The notes under the pieces are model-generated. The model did no database searches. It was not told the DNA's origin and saw only the letters and a list, made by a program, of their open reading frames with translations. A stretch of DNA of 64,000 bases. Origin: Ascidia mentula (taxonomy: Eukaryota; Chordata; Ascidiacea; Phlebobranchia; Ascidiidae). Positions 13,601 to 25,300 of the stretch are shown in pieces. The stretch spans positions 10,305,001 through 10,369,000 of the forward strand of contig OX387202.1 of assembly GCA_947561715.1 (NCBI GenBank). The letters are read 5' to 3'. Positions within the stretch are counted from its first letter, which is position 1. Every line of letters starts with the position of its first letter. Both the position numbers and the translations under genes were made by a program.

Positions 13601-14663
13601 TTCCTGCTCTGGTAACAAGGACACTCAAATGTATGTGCAGGGCAAGACGTACAATTGATTTCATCACTCCAATCCCCGCAGCTATCAACTCCGTCGCAAC
13701 GAAGAAATGGGGTAAGACATCCATACATATAAGAACAGTTTTGTGTCTTGTAACACGCACACTCATATGTATTCGCTGGACATGTGCAGTTGATTTCGTC
13801 ATACCAATCACCGCAATTGTTATAACCGTCACACACTTCTGACTTGTTAATACAACCATATGAGGGATTAAAACCACCGAATGTTGCAACTACACCCCCG
13901 CTTCTTAGCTTTGTGCAGTTTCCTGTTTTGTAGCATGGACACTCAAACTTATTGGCTGGACATGTGCAATCCAACTCGTCACTTCCGTCAGGGCAGTTGT
14001 CAACTAAATCACATTTAAGCAAACTCAATACACAGCTTTCTCCGTCCTTGCATGTTGTATTGTGGCAGTGACATTGAAAGTGTCCTGGTCGGCACACTGA
14101 GGTCACTTCATCGCTCCAGTCTCCGCAGTTGTTAAAGCTGTCTTGCAAGTACATCATATCTATGCATCCCTGCACTGTTGGTTTACAACTTCCAATTTTG
14201 TGGCAGGCGCATTCGAACATAGTGGTTGGACACGTGCAGTTGACGTCATAGTAGGGAGGAGTGCACGTTGAGAGGTTCAACGGCCCTACAAAAAACATAA
14301 GGTTTTCTTCCAAGATCACCAAGACTTTTACACTCACAGATGTGAAGTCAAACATGATATATACATTGCATTGTATTTGTGGGCTCAATTCAAATTGGCC
14401 AATGTTAGATTCATATTGCGTGGCTTCATATCTATATTATAACATACATTGGACCAAAAAAAGTTTGGTCGATTTCAATAGCTCTAATTTGTTTGTTTAG
14501 CTTTTTCATTTGAAAAAAATATTAAAATCAATTTTAACGTTTAACTTATAATTTACCGTGACTTACTTTTGAAGGGAAGTGGGGTCAAGTTTGTGTCCTC
14601 CACTGGACAAAGACCTTCCACCAAACAAACCGAAAGAAGCAGTAGAATAAATATTCTTATCAT
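10637..14663 (-). pseudogene. LDLa-repeat GPCR, copy B, pseudogene
   Basis: Exon 1 (14663-14567) carries a signal peptide starting MIRIFILLLLSV. Exon 2 starts at 14285 and carries the same LDLa array as copy A. Compared with copies A and C it has three disabling changes. The first is a 4-bp loss near 12276, upstream of the YCPNF repeat. The second is a GAG-to-TAG stop at 11596-11594 just after CLFDK in the TM2-TM3 region. The third is a TGG-to-TAG stop at 11257-11255 in the loop before FPRQPIKG. After each change the conserved frame resumes: TM1-TM2 (LNLSAADFLMGIYLL), TM4 (CWVAASLLAIIPLL), TM5, TM6 (CCWIPVSIMGYL) and TM7 (NSALNPLLYS). Its near identity to copy A over ectodomain and 5' flank suggests a recent duplication followed by loss of function. 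Confidence 0.9.
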
Positions 14664-15604
14664 TTTTAAGCATCTAGAAAGTTCGTCACTAGTTTACTCA
14701 CCATATCTGTATATTACAAACTTTTCTGTGCAAAAAAGTCAAAATAACACGCTTCTCATGCATGTGGTTGTGGTGACGCTAAAGATTATCGCTCTGAACT
14801 TACAATAACATCCACAAGTCTGACATAAATAAATTTTGCATAGTTCTGCGATAAGTAGTCCATTCTGTATATTTGCGACTCACTTGATACCAAGCTGAAA
14901 GAATTCTGTTAGAATTTACTCGACTGTAAAATATACACCGTATGCCTATGTGGTCGACGAATTAAAAGAGCCACGAATATTTTCAGCTCAACAAACAGAC
15001 GCTCAAAATTCGCCCAAATTGCCAAATGCCGCCGGCGACGGCGATAAATATTTTTGAGAATTAACATTAATTCAGACGGGGCATCAGACCATTAACCACA
15101 ATATCCTGTCCAACGTGCAGATCCAAACCACTACATCAAAAAGTTCTGTTTGTGATGTCAACTCGACGTGCCAGTGGATCGTGCTTGGTGGCAGAGTAGA
15201 ACGTGACAAATAAAATATCGCATATACATATTATTCTGTGATTAACATTATGGCATTAGTTTTCTCCACTGTTTTCATGAACACTGTTACCTAGTAACAC
15301 TACACAGCAAATCAAATTGGGTTGGTTTTACCCACTACACTTCTGTACAAGATTTGGGCTCCTTGGTGGGGACACCCAAGTAAACATAGTTGGTAAAAAC
15401 AGACATTGCAGTTTCGAGGTTATTCAGAATTCACCATGCTTTGCCTAGGCAGACATTGCAGTTTGGCAGCAGATTTTCTGGCAATGTAAGTTTTGCCCAA
15501 TTGCAAGTGGTATGAAAATTAGTTTCCTTGCTGGTTTTTTTCTTTATCTGCAAAACCAACACGAACACAAACAAATGAGCACCATGAAAAACGCAGCAAT
15601 TGGT

Positions 15605-16160
15605 ATGCATACAAACCGCAGCAAACAGTAGCTATGGCCGTTTAAATACATTGAAAAACGCTGCGAACTGTGGCGAAGGATTGCATTGCAAACCGCAACA
15701 AACAATAGCGATGGCCGTTTAAATACGTTGAAAAATGCAGCAAACTGTGGCGAAGGATTGCATTGCAAACCGCAGCAAACAATAGCGATGGCCGTTTAAA
15801 TACATTGAAAAATGCAGCAAACTGTGGCGAAGGATTGCATTGCAAACCGCAGCAAACAGTAGCGATGGCCGTTTAAATACGTTGAAAAATGCAGCAAACT
15901 GTGGCGAAGGATTGCATTGCAAACCGCAGCAAACAGTAGCGATGGCCGTTTAAATACATTGAAAAATGCAGCAAACTGTGGCGAAGGATTGCATTGCAAA
16001 CCGCAGCAAACAATAGCGATGGCCGTTTAAATACATTGAAAAATGCAGCAAACTGTGGCGAAGGATTGCATTGCAAACCGCAGCAAACAGTAGCGATTAC
16101 CGTTTAAATACATTGAAAAATGCTGCGAACTGTGGCGAAGGATTGCATTGCAAACCAAAC
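15605..16160. repeat. 77-bp minisatellite 2
   Basis: About seven copies of the 77-bp unit seen at 3765-4650, here with GGCGAAGGATTGCATTGC as the typical variant and very low divergence between adjacent units. It lies in the 5' flank of GPCR copy B at the position homologous to array 1 upstream of copy A, so the array predates the A/B duplication and changed copy number since. Confidence 0.95.
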
Positions 16161-16162
16161 AA

Positions 16163-16310
16163 AAATCAGTTTTCGCAACAACTTGTTGATTTTCACAGAA
16201 AAATACATCCCTGCAAATTGCGTTTGCACACGATGTAGTCGTACAAACTACCTTCTCTATTTGGCAATAATTGATTCCGACAGCAAAGGCTTTGCTTACC
16301 ACAGGATTGT
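16163..16310 (-). pseudogene. LDLa-GPCR ectodomain fragment (copy E)
   Basis: Reverse complement encodes KAFAVGINYCQIEKVVCTTT, then the CRDVFFCENQQ segment, matching copy A around 1050-1200. It starts directly at the end of minisatellite 2 and ends directly at the CNB-gene exon fragment at 16311, so both borders are abrupt rearrangement junctions. Confidence 0.85.
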
Positions 16311-18527
16311 AATGAACAAATTTTACTTCGTGAAAAAAGGGAGGCTGGTTACGGTAAAGTAAGTGAAATGCATGTGAGGAAACTTATATACCTAAATGAT
16401 TAAATCTTAGAATGTCATTTTTTTGGCCATCTGAAATACTTGGTAAAAATGCTCTTATTGTATGTGTTGTGAACTACTTTTCATGTTTATCTTGTAATTC
16501 TTTACAGTCACGGAGAAAGTCGTGGCAAGACCCCAGTACCAGGTGACATTATTTCAGAACCTCTTTCTTCACCACGGTTTGTTCACTCCTATCTAGCTGA
16601 AGGCATGGAGGTGAGAAATGTGTGGCAAAGTTAATCCAAATAAAATTTTAAAAGACATAAAAGAGTTGATCCACTTAGAAGCTATAAGTGCCCGCCACGA
16701 AATTTATTTTCTCTGTGACAAGTATTTAAACTAAAATTTTAAGTAGGTTTCCAGCCAATTTATGAAAAATAATACATTTTTGGTATAACCGCCAAGTATA
16801 ATTTAAGAGGATCACTGTTTTTAGCACTTTTATAAACAAATTCAACAATTTTTATTGCGCGTTGTTTATTGTATAAGAAAATGAACAAATGATTCGATAA
16901 GCCACTACAGAAAGTAAGGAAATACAAATTTCTCAATAACCCTGTTTACATGGCCAAGTCGACTTGAGCATCAAGTCGACTCGTGACCGGGTCACGTGAT
17001 TTTCAAATTCGACGCGCGAAAACGACGAATTTACATGGGGCTTTTAAGTTAGCTTAAGTTAAGCTGTCTCGGGCTGACAGGCTGTAAATTCAGACTCTGT
17101 ACTAAATAAATTATCAATATTTCTAATCTAAGCATGCAGAGAAAAGTTATTGGCAGTTAGTTTACGCAAATGGTTGCTGCAAATTGGTCCTTGATTATAA
17201 TGTGAGTTTACTTTGCCAGATATAATAGATGATTAAACTAAAAGGCTGCATTTTCCTGGAATGTGTTCACAACTACACCATGGTAAGAGTATTCAAGTGA
17301 AAATTTCATGTTTAGTAGTATTAATTATCTCTGTCCTTCTTCACAGGATCCTTTTCAGAAGCTGTCTTAATCCCGTAATCCCATGTACAATTGAGTGTCA
17401 GAAAAGACTGAATGGAATGTTTCATACCAGCCCAATGTTAATTAATTTGAAACAAATATACAGAAGATGTGATAGTTACATCACATAAACTTGTGTCATG
17501 GCATTCTTGTCATATTTGTTTTATTTTGACAAACAGAAAAGGTTTACATAAGCCTGCTTTTGTATTTTATGGTTGATTGTTGTTCACATAATCCTTGCAT
17601 AATTGAGATGCAGTAGCCTAAATATGAATAAACAACCAGTTTGCATTGACTTGTTATATTATAGCACATCCAGCAGCAAATGAAAACAGTTAACACAAGT
17701 GCATTCTTCTTTCAAGCAAGTGTCAGCATTCCTGCAATGCATTTATTTCCTTCAGGTCTCCAAAATGCAACTTAGGTCCTCAAAACGAATGTTGCTTTTT
17801 TGTATCTTGATGCTTGTACAATTCATTTAACACTTGCGCAGTATTTATCAAAATTAACTCGAGTAAGCACATCCTTCTCGCCCCTGCAGCATAGAGCATA
17901 CTTACGTAGTTGTACTAGAACTAGTTTCTTACTTTTAAGGTTTATTGTAAACAGCAAACCCTCAACGCACAACCTCATAAACAAATTACCTAATCCTAAC
18001 TTCTTCGCGGCACTTGTCGCTACTGGGTTTAAGCTGACTTAATCGCTTAAGCTGTCCCGTAAACCACTCTCCGCGTTAGATCGAAGGCCGAGACGGCTTA
18101 AGACGCTTGCCTTTTTCTCTTCGCCGAAAACGAGAGAGTCGGATCGGCGAGTCAGCTTCGAAGCCGTCTTAAACCGTCATGTAAACGGGGTTAATGTTAC
18201 AAGTGGCTGAAAAGTAGACAAATATGGTAACAATGTTTCTATGAATATTAGAGAGAAGAATATATGGCCAGAAAACGTCACAATATTACTTACAAGTTTA
18301 AATATATTTTTCTTGGATTCAAGGTCGTTCAATGCATTGCAATCCCAATTACCAAGTTCAGTAACAAACAACTTGAGAGCATTACATCATCTGACCTCGA
18401 CGCCACACGAAGCAGAGTTCAAGAAAACTTTGAGGCTCACTTGAACCAAGATTACAACCCAGACGACGACCGAAGCGGAACCAGTGGTTACATCAGTCTC
18501 ACTTCTTCCGAAGGAACAAAATTTTAA
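16311..18527 (+). pseudogene. CNB-tandem gene, 3' fragment (copy 0)
   Basis: Contains the end of exon 9 (16311-16357, FYFVKKGRLVTVK), exon 10 (16508-16610, HGESRGKTPVPGDIISEPL) and exon 11 (18324-18527, ending SLTSSEGTKF and a stop), homologous to the complete copies at 22340 and 31433. Exons 1-8 and the start of exon 9 are absent. Splice borders are kept, and the last intron is enlarged by a TIR transposon. With no start and no first CNB domain it is a duplication remnant. Confidence 0.85.
16940..18190. mobile_element. Non-autonomous TIR transposon in the last intron of CNB copy 0
   Basis: Left end CCCTGTTTACATGGCC and right end (reverse complement CCCCGTTTACATGACGG) are inverted repeats. 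The flanks read ATAA on the left and TTAA on the right. The homologous intron of copy 2 reads straight through (tctcaatgttacaag), which shows the empty site. No transposase ORF is present. TTAA would suggest a piggyBac-like element and TAA a PIF/Harbinger-like one; I cannot decide. Confidence 0.7.
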
Positions 18528-18551
18528 ATTTTCTCCAAGATCAAAACTAAA

Positions 18552-19378
18552 GGCCGCATCTCTGTATTTCTATGGAAAAGACTTTCCCGGTTGGGAATTG
18601 CCCTTCTCGAAATCCTGCGTAACAGAGTAAAATTGTGTGTAACAATGCAATGGGTCATGCATGGGCGCCAGTGTTTTGGTTGAATGAGCGCAGTTGAACA
18701 GGCTGTTGCCAGGGCGATTTTCAGCGTGTTTGGGGCAGTTTTACTTTGGTTTTCAGGGTTATTAGTCAGGCAGTAAATTGGTAGAGGGTGCTGTTGTACA
18801 TGTAGCTGAAAAACTACCCAAATATTGAGGTTGATTTTGTGAAAAAATGAATCACAGAAAGTATGTTCAATTTGTGATTTTCTGTTAGTGCCGACCCTTG
18901 GCAAGGAATTGTGGCCAAATTTATAATGGAAATAACTACTTAAACTGCTCCCACGGGGGCATTTTGACCCTCTGCTGGCCATTATTTTGGCCAAAAAAGC
19001 AGAAAAAAGTGTAGGTTTGTTTTGTGAAAAAATGAATCTCAGAAAGTTACCTCCATTTGCGATTAAGTGAAGCCACCAACCCTCCTCTACACAATTCATG
19101 AAGAATTAGATGTCTTGTAATTGTCTTGGGGCCCCACCGGGGCTGTTTGTACACCCCCTAGGACTGACAATTTAGCAGTTAGCCTTTGCAAAACCCCCCA
19201 ATGTGCTGTCTTAATGCAGCTGCAATCAATTTTTTTTCTGTTCAGCAATAGTAGTCCCCCTTCATGAGTCATCAGACCCGGCAATTGTTTTTGGCAAACA
19301 AGAGAAACTGTAACCAGGTGCACAATAACAAATGACTTCTAAAACTCAATTTTTAGGATTTAATTGAGAGATGCGGCC
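18552..19378. mobile_element. Non-autonomous TIR transposon downstream of CNB copy 0
   Basis: Ends GGCCGCATCTCT and its reverse complement AGAGATGCGGCC, flanked by TAAA on both sides. CNB copy 2 has the uninterrupted site ACTAAAGGAAAC. The 827-bp interior holds two diverged sub-repeats (around GTGAAAAAATGAATCACAGAAAG) and a 191-codon minus-strand ORF without any family signature, so it is a non-coding passenger element. Confidence 0.8.
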
Positions 19379-22339
19379 TAAAGGAAACCTTCAGCACTAA
19401 CTCAGTGTTCTGTATTACAAAGGCTTGGATTTATATCAAAAATACTTTGTAACATTCTGCTTGCTGACTTCAATGATTACACGTTTACATTATAAGAGTT
19501 GAAAAACTATTGCTAGCTTCGTATATGATCTCTATTATGTGCACGCTTTTGAGTTACATCAGTCACAACACTTTTTAATTCAGTAAAATACTCTTGAGAA
19601 ATGTCATGGTTAAGTCGATGCACTTCACATTCTTTAAATTTGTAAACTCATAATGCATTTCTCTTGTACTAACTGTTACCTAAGGTATAGTTGAATGCAT
19701 ATAATGCTGATCAATGTTTTAAAAGCATAACTTGATTGATAAAGAAACATGTATGTCGAAATATTGTTGGCAAAAAGTGGTTGATGCTTCCTTCGAATTT
19801 TAGTTATTTGAAAAAAGCAGGCGGCATGCGGCAATAAACGTTTTGATCGCTATATTGTCTTATTATAAAACAAAGACAGTGCAAAAATAACTTCCAAAAG
19901 GGCCCCAAACCCAAAGGCGTTGTGTACTATATTCCGTGTAAGGACTGCGGTGGAGCATACATATCTGAAACCGGAAGAGCGTTACAAACTCGGTTAAAAG
20001 AGCATCGCGATGTTGTAGCGAAAAATAGCCAGGGGACAGCACTGGCGAAACACGCTGCCACAATCGGCTACCGAGTTAACTTTAACGACGTCCGAGTCCT
20101 GGAAACACTCCACAATCACAAGAACATCTATTGCGTAAATGACAAAGAGCAATACGTCTACATTCCAGCTGTTTACAACAACTTGTTGTAATTGTTACGC
20201 CCCGTTACAAGCGGTGCCATAGTTTTCGATTCCATTTTTTTGTGTTTTTCGTACGGTTTTAGTGTTTATGCGCTTGATGCATTATTGTTGCTACATAACC
20301 CTGAGAAAGTCTCGCCGGATGGTGAACGAAACGTTGGTTTTAACTGATTATAAATTTACATAGTATATATTTTTGATAAGCAATGTGGAGCCAATAATAT
20401 GAAAGCTGCACTGATAAGACCTTATAGGTCGTCTTTATAACATTTTGTTGTGCGCCACCAGTTTATGGGAAGTTGTGAACCACTGCACTGAGGAAATTAC
20501 CTGACTTAGTAAACGACCAACAAAGGAGTCCTTTATTTAGAATATGATGAAGTTTGTCGTAACAAGTGACCTTTGCTTCTTGCTTTTCTATTGTAGTCAT
20601 GTGTGTTTGTTTGTTCCACAGTTGAGTTCAGTTTGCTGTTTATGGCGCAATTCTTTGAACTCGTTTAAACATTATCTCAATGCCAACATGCCCATGCAGC
20701 CCAGCTTGCTCCATGATAACTGGAATGATAATTTTCCCCATATCGGATGTATACATTTTTGACCAAAACCTATTTTTCTTAATTTACATCATACAACGAT
20801 AGAATTAGCGTGTGTTATATACTGTAACCAAGATGTGATATCAAGATCTTTTCGCCAGGAACTTTTGCTTACTTTAAAGCCAAAATGGGATTTCAACACA
20901 TTTTGCTACCTTTAGCAGTTAGACAATGTAGTGCGCGAAGTATATTGTCGTCGTTAGGAACAAAATCACACTTAACACATAGCTATTGTTACGTCACCAG
21001 AGGTACTTCGCTGAAAATATCCTTCCTCCTACACATTTAACTGTTTTATTGCAGGCAACGAGACAAGTATAAACACCACAGATTGTACAATACGTTGAAT
21101 TTTGTTAACTAATAACATTGATTTTGTGAGCAAGCAAATGCATCGAATTATTCGCACCTAGTGGATCACAGTGCAATAAAAATGCGTCATATTTTATAGC
21201 AACGTAACGGTCGCCATCCAAACGACTTTGGAAATATTTTCAAGTTGGGGAATTCTTTAGAAATCTTCACATACATCAAAAAATTTAAACGCACTATTCC
21301 TCGTATTAAAGGTGCTTTGGACGGGTTTGTTGTCCGGTTTATGTAATGCTGGTTTCAAGTTGATGTTAACTCAGAAAATTCCTGGAGGAAGTGTGTTTCT
21401 TTGGCTGCTATAGTTGCTGAGCTGTGTAAGGAATTTGTGCAAACAACGCTTAAAAACGAGCCACCGATAGGTTTTCCCGGTAACTTTGCTCAACAAAGAA
21501 GTTTGGTGACTCATTGGCATCCGTAAATAAATTACTACTTGATAAATGCGCAAATAATGGAATACCAAACAAGGTGTCATACAGCACACGTACCATTTAT
21601 CAGCTGCTTGGATGTTCGGTTGCACACATATATTTTACTGCACCCTTAAACCCGTGTTGAGAAAAAACTGAAAAAGCCTTATCGAATTTGGGATAAATGA
21701 TTGTAGTGTTGTAAAACTGCGTTGCTTTTGTAAAACGCGTGTTTTCCGTTGTTGTGTTGTTTTTTAGCGATATTAATGATGCCTGCACAGACAGGCGAAA
21801 TATATATGTCGTAAAAACTTGAAACAGACTGACGACTTAGGAATATTTATCATTTTCTGCATTGATCCGTTACTGAGTCTCTGTCAGCCATAAGGACTAC
21901 ACAGGCGATTCATATAAATCAAACTCTGATTTGAGACAGATTTGTTTAATGTTGCAAGCGCGGACCAACGGATTGTTGTATTCGATTAAACATTACCACG
22001 CTGGTCAGCTAACAACCGGACGGTCATATCGACAAAAAAATCTCGTTTAAAATATTTTTTAAATCATTACCTTTCCGCGTATTTCACATTTAATGCAACT
22101 CTCAACTCATCATAATATCCCGTTTTTACAGTTAGCGGTCGTTTGAAAAAAACAGCTGTGACACTTCTGATTGACGAAGTGCGCGTGGTTGTCGGTAATA
22201 CGTTAATCATTGATTGTGCGTAGCCTCGTAAAACTGCTACAAGTTTAGCCACTGCAGTAACTTACACGTTCGATCCACGAACGTAGTGCTTTTTTGCCTG
22301 ATATGCTTCGGTGAAAAATAACAAGGGATTTCTAAGAAA
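19379..22339. repeat. Duplicated intergenic unit, flank A (upstream of CNB copy 1)
   Basis: Matches 26600-31432 (flank B) over most of its length: 19379-19815 matches 26600-27010, and 20436-22339 matches about 29250-31432. The start (19379-19870) also matches the 3' flank of CNB copy 2 (35790-36222). Short ORFs that appear in both flanks, such as one starting MQPNIQAAD on the minus strand, are kept by recent common descent and show no domain. It presumably includes the promoter region of CNB copy 1. Confidence 0.8.
19815..20435 (+). mobile_element. Penelope-like retroelement, 3' fragment (GIY-YIG end), flank A
   Basis: The frame around 19920-20191 encodes VYYIPCKDCGGAYISETGRA followed by RLKEHRD and KHA, the GIY-YIG endonuclease signature of Penelope-like elements. 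The downstream part carries CCTGAGAAAGTCTCGCC and GAACGAAACGTTGG, a hammerhead-like core, and ends near CTGATAAGACCTTATAGGTC. The reverse transcriptase part is not present. Homologous remnants occur at 27030-27640 and 36120-36222, so this insertion is older than the tandem duplications. Confidence 0.75.
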
Positions 22340-25300
22340 ATGAATTTACCTGGACGAGAAACTTCATTTTGCCAACATCAGAGACCAGCTGATAACTACA
22401 ACATTGATCAAGTCGAGGTAAAAACTTAAATTGGATTTCTGCCCACTTCAAAACCTGTGAAAGTATTTCGTCTTGAAAACAAACTGTTGTTGGACTAAGG
22501 TGTAGCTATCTATCATGTTGAAAGTAACCTCATTGGCTACATTTTTGAAGGGCGTCGATTCGTGCCTGTATCAGACTTTCTCGCTTAATCCATTGCGCGC
22601 AAGTTTAAAGCAATTTAGTTCGGCCCCGTGGTAACAAAGGTTAACAAAATACCCTAATTGATTGGACAACCAAAACAAGTGCCTCAAAAAAGTGATAAAC
22701 TAATATATAAACTGATAAACATTGTAGCTTAATGTTAAATGAACCTATTTTCGCACTATTGTTTAACAGAGCCTTACTTTCATCGAAGATTTTCATCAAA
22801 ATAACCACTACCACGTTCCTAGCAAGGAAGTGGAAGGTTTGTGTCTGAAGTTTCGTTTTCTTAATCGCTCGGGTATAACTTGTTCACTGTTTCTAGCGCC
22901 CACCCCAAGAATATCGTTTAAATCCAACGAATCTCCCACCGATTCTGAACCTGACAACGCATCTCGGCGTCTGGAAGATCTAAATGATGACCTGGCTTCA
23001 ATTTCCAATGAAAATGAACCTGGCAGTTCAAGGCAGATCAGCAGACAAGAAGCGGACCAAAGAATTCAAAATCAGCTACAACAAAACCAGAAACCGGATA
23101 AGTGAATATATGGCCTTACTAAAATCTCTTTATGAAAAATTTGTTGCCGACTTTAATTTTCAGGTCGACTGGCAGTAAATTCAGCCGTAGACTTAAGAGC
23201 ATGTTAAAAAAATCGAAAAATGTTGCTGGACAAACAAATATAACTGAAGATATCGATGATGAAATCGAGGTGGGTAACAGAAAATTTTTTTTTTGATAAA
23301 ATACACAGGGGCAATAACGTCATTTTCACTAATTGAAACCAAGCAACTAGCCCCACGTGATGTGGCACATTGTGGCCCATACTATTCTAGGGAGCCTACG
23401 AAAAACATTGTATCCCTTGAAACTGTTAAATATATATCGATCTTACAAAATGTGCCGTGAAATCTGCGCCGTACAATGATGTTCTGAAATGCCGTGGTTT
23501 GCTTATTTTGAATAACTTAGGATTATATTTGTAAACGAACACGAGAAGGTTGATTAGAAGGCATTAGAAATGCTGTCGTTAGTGAAACAAGTTGAGAGTC
23601 ATTAAACTTAACTGCTGTGTTGAAGCACTATAGGAAAAATAGTGCTTCAACACAGCAGTTAAGTTTAATGACTCTCAACCTCTATGACAAGCTCTTAGCA
23701 AGTAACAGTTGTTGGCTTCCAGGTACCATGTCCCGACTGCACGTACCTCCAAGAAAGGAATAAGGAATTAGAAGATGAAAATAAGAAACTGAAATCCCAA
23801 ATTCGATACCATGAACTTACACCAAATGGAAGTTCAAGCGCTTCCAAACAAAAGAGGTAGATCGCGATTGGGTTTAAAATAGCGTTCTGTAGAGTCATGT
23901 ACTTTGTAACCTTGATCGAAAAAAGGAATATAAACCTCCAAGGGCCTACTGGCCCGGATATCCTGGGTTCCAAATCTAGTGTGATTGAAATAAAAGAAAC
24001 AAATAAAAAGCAGTCATGCATGAAGAGTAGCATTGATATCTGGAACTCATCATGTTTGGAGTCATTTTTGTGAAATAAATAATTTTTTTTAATTCCATAT
24101 AGTTTTGCATATGGTTGGCCCTTTCAGAAAAAAATGACGTTTTTCAGAATTCAAAACACAACAAAGTCAACAATTATGACACCACAAACCCGGGAAGACA
24201 TCATTCGGGCTCTTCCCAATGAATTAGTTCGGATTTTTACCTTCGAAAAAATGGAACATCTTGTGGAGAAAATGAAGTGCATGTCAACGTGGAAAGGTAG
24301 CTTATACATATAGGCTATACATAGTAGTGTTTCATGTAATGGCATGATTGGCAGGATCGTGGGGCGATCACAGCAATCGTATAGAGATCATTAGGTTTAA
24401 AGGCTTTGCAGCCCAGGCATTGCAGCCTGACGATATTTGAAAATCAAGCTCCGGTGAGGTTTAAACTCACAACCCTGGGCTAACCAGGCTCAATGCTCTG
24501 CCAATCATGCCATTGTATGAAACATCACTGCGTTGTCCGATTATAGTGGTAGAGATCCCCTACGCACACGTAAAGGTTGCCTGACAAGTTGCGCGTTGGT
24601 CACAATATACTCCGTGAAACATCTGAGCTTCTGCAGCTCAGTTGGTAGAGCGTTGGGCCTGTTAGCACGGGGTCGTGCGTTTAAACTTCACCGGGATGAT
24701 GATTTTTAAAATCGCGTTCCGACTTGTCAGGTAAAGTGGCTGATCCAGCTAGGCTGCGATGCCTGCAAACCTACATATATGCCATTGCTTTTTTGTTTGA
24801 TTTAGAATTTGTGCAATCCATACATTGAAACCTACTGTAAAGCAAATATAATATGTGTACGTAATATTTCCAAATGATTTTCTCAGGGTATCGGCTCTTT
24901 GAACAAGAAAAGCTTTGCCAGCGTGTCTACGTCATCGAAACCGGGATCTTCCGTTTTAGCAAAGCAAATCAATCTTCTTTTGCAAATAAAAGCTCGCTTC
25001 GGGAGCCAGACGCCACAGCCTGGACATTCCTTGGATGGGACGAATTGTTCTTCGAGTCAGTACATGTAACAACATGCACGTGTTTAGAACCAGGAAAGGT
25101 GCGAAATATGCTCGTTATTTGCGATTATACTATTGGTGCTGTTTTGCATTTGCCATACTTGCACATTTTTATAAGCGTTTTAGAGATTTAGATATATAGT
25201 CCATTAAGCCACATTTGTTATATGTCGTCGTAGTACATGTGCAGTGCAGTAAAGTATTCATTTCAACTATCTTTCATTGCAAATAGCTGTGGTACTTTAC

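Noticed and set aside
13413-13889. 158-codon ORF in a second frame over the LDLa array (also seen at 1775-2101 and 37618-37947)
   Set aside because: It is a shadow frame of the repeated Cys codons and appears in all three receptor copies for that reason.
12028-14388. Single 786-codon reading of GPCR copy B as an intact gene
   Set aside because: Its start lies in intron 1 and its last 75 codons are out of the conserved frame after the 4-bp loss; the real frame resumes afterwards.
16311-18527. CNB copy 0 as a separate small gene
   Set aside because: It starts in the middle of exon 9 at a rearrangement junction and lacks a start codon context and the first CNB domain.
18524-19099. 191-codon minus-strand ORF
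   Set aside because: Lies wholly within a non-autonomous TIR element that is absent from the paralogous site, and has no transposase features.
20544-20762. Conserved ORF beginning MMKFVVTSD, also at 29370
   Set aside because: Both copies are in a recently duplicated intergenic unit; conservation is explained by recency, and no exon borders or domain are seen.
21371-21625. Conserved ORF beginning MQPNIQAAD on minus, also at 30122-30373
   Set aside because: Same reason; the C-termini already differ and no domain is recognisable.
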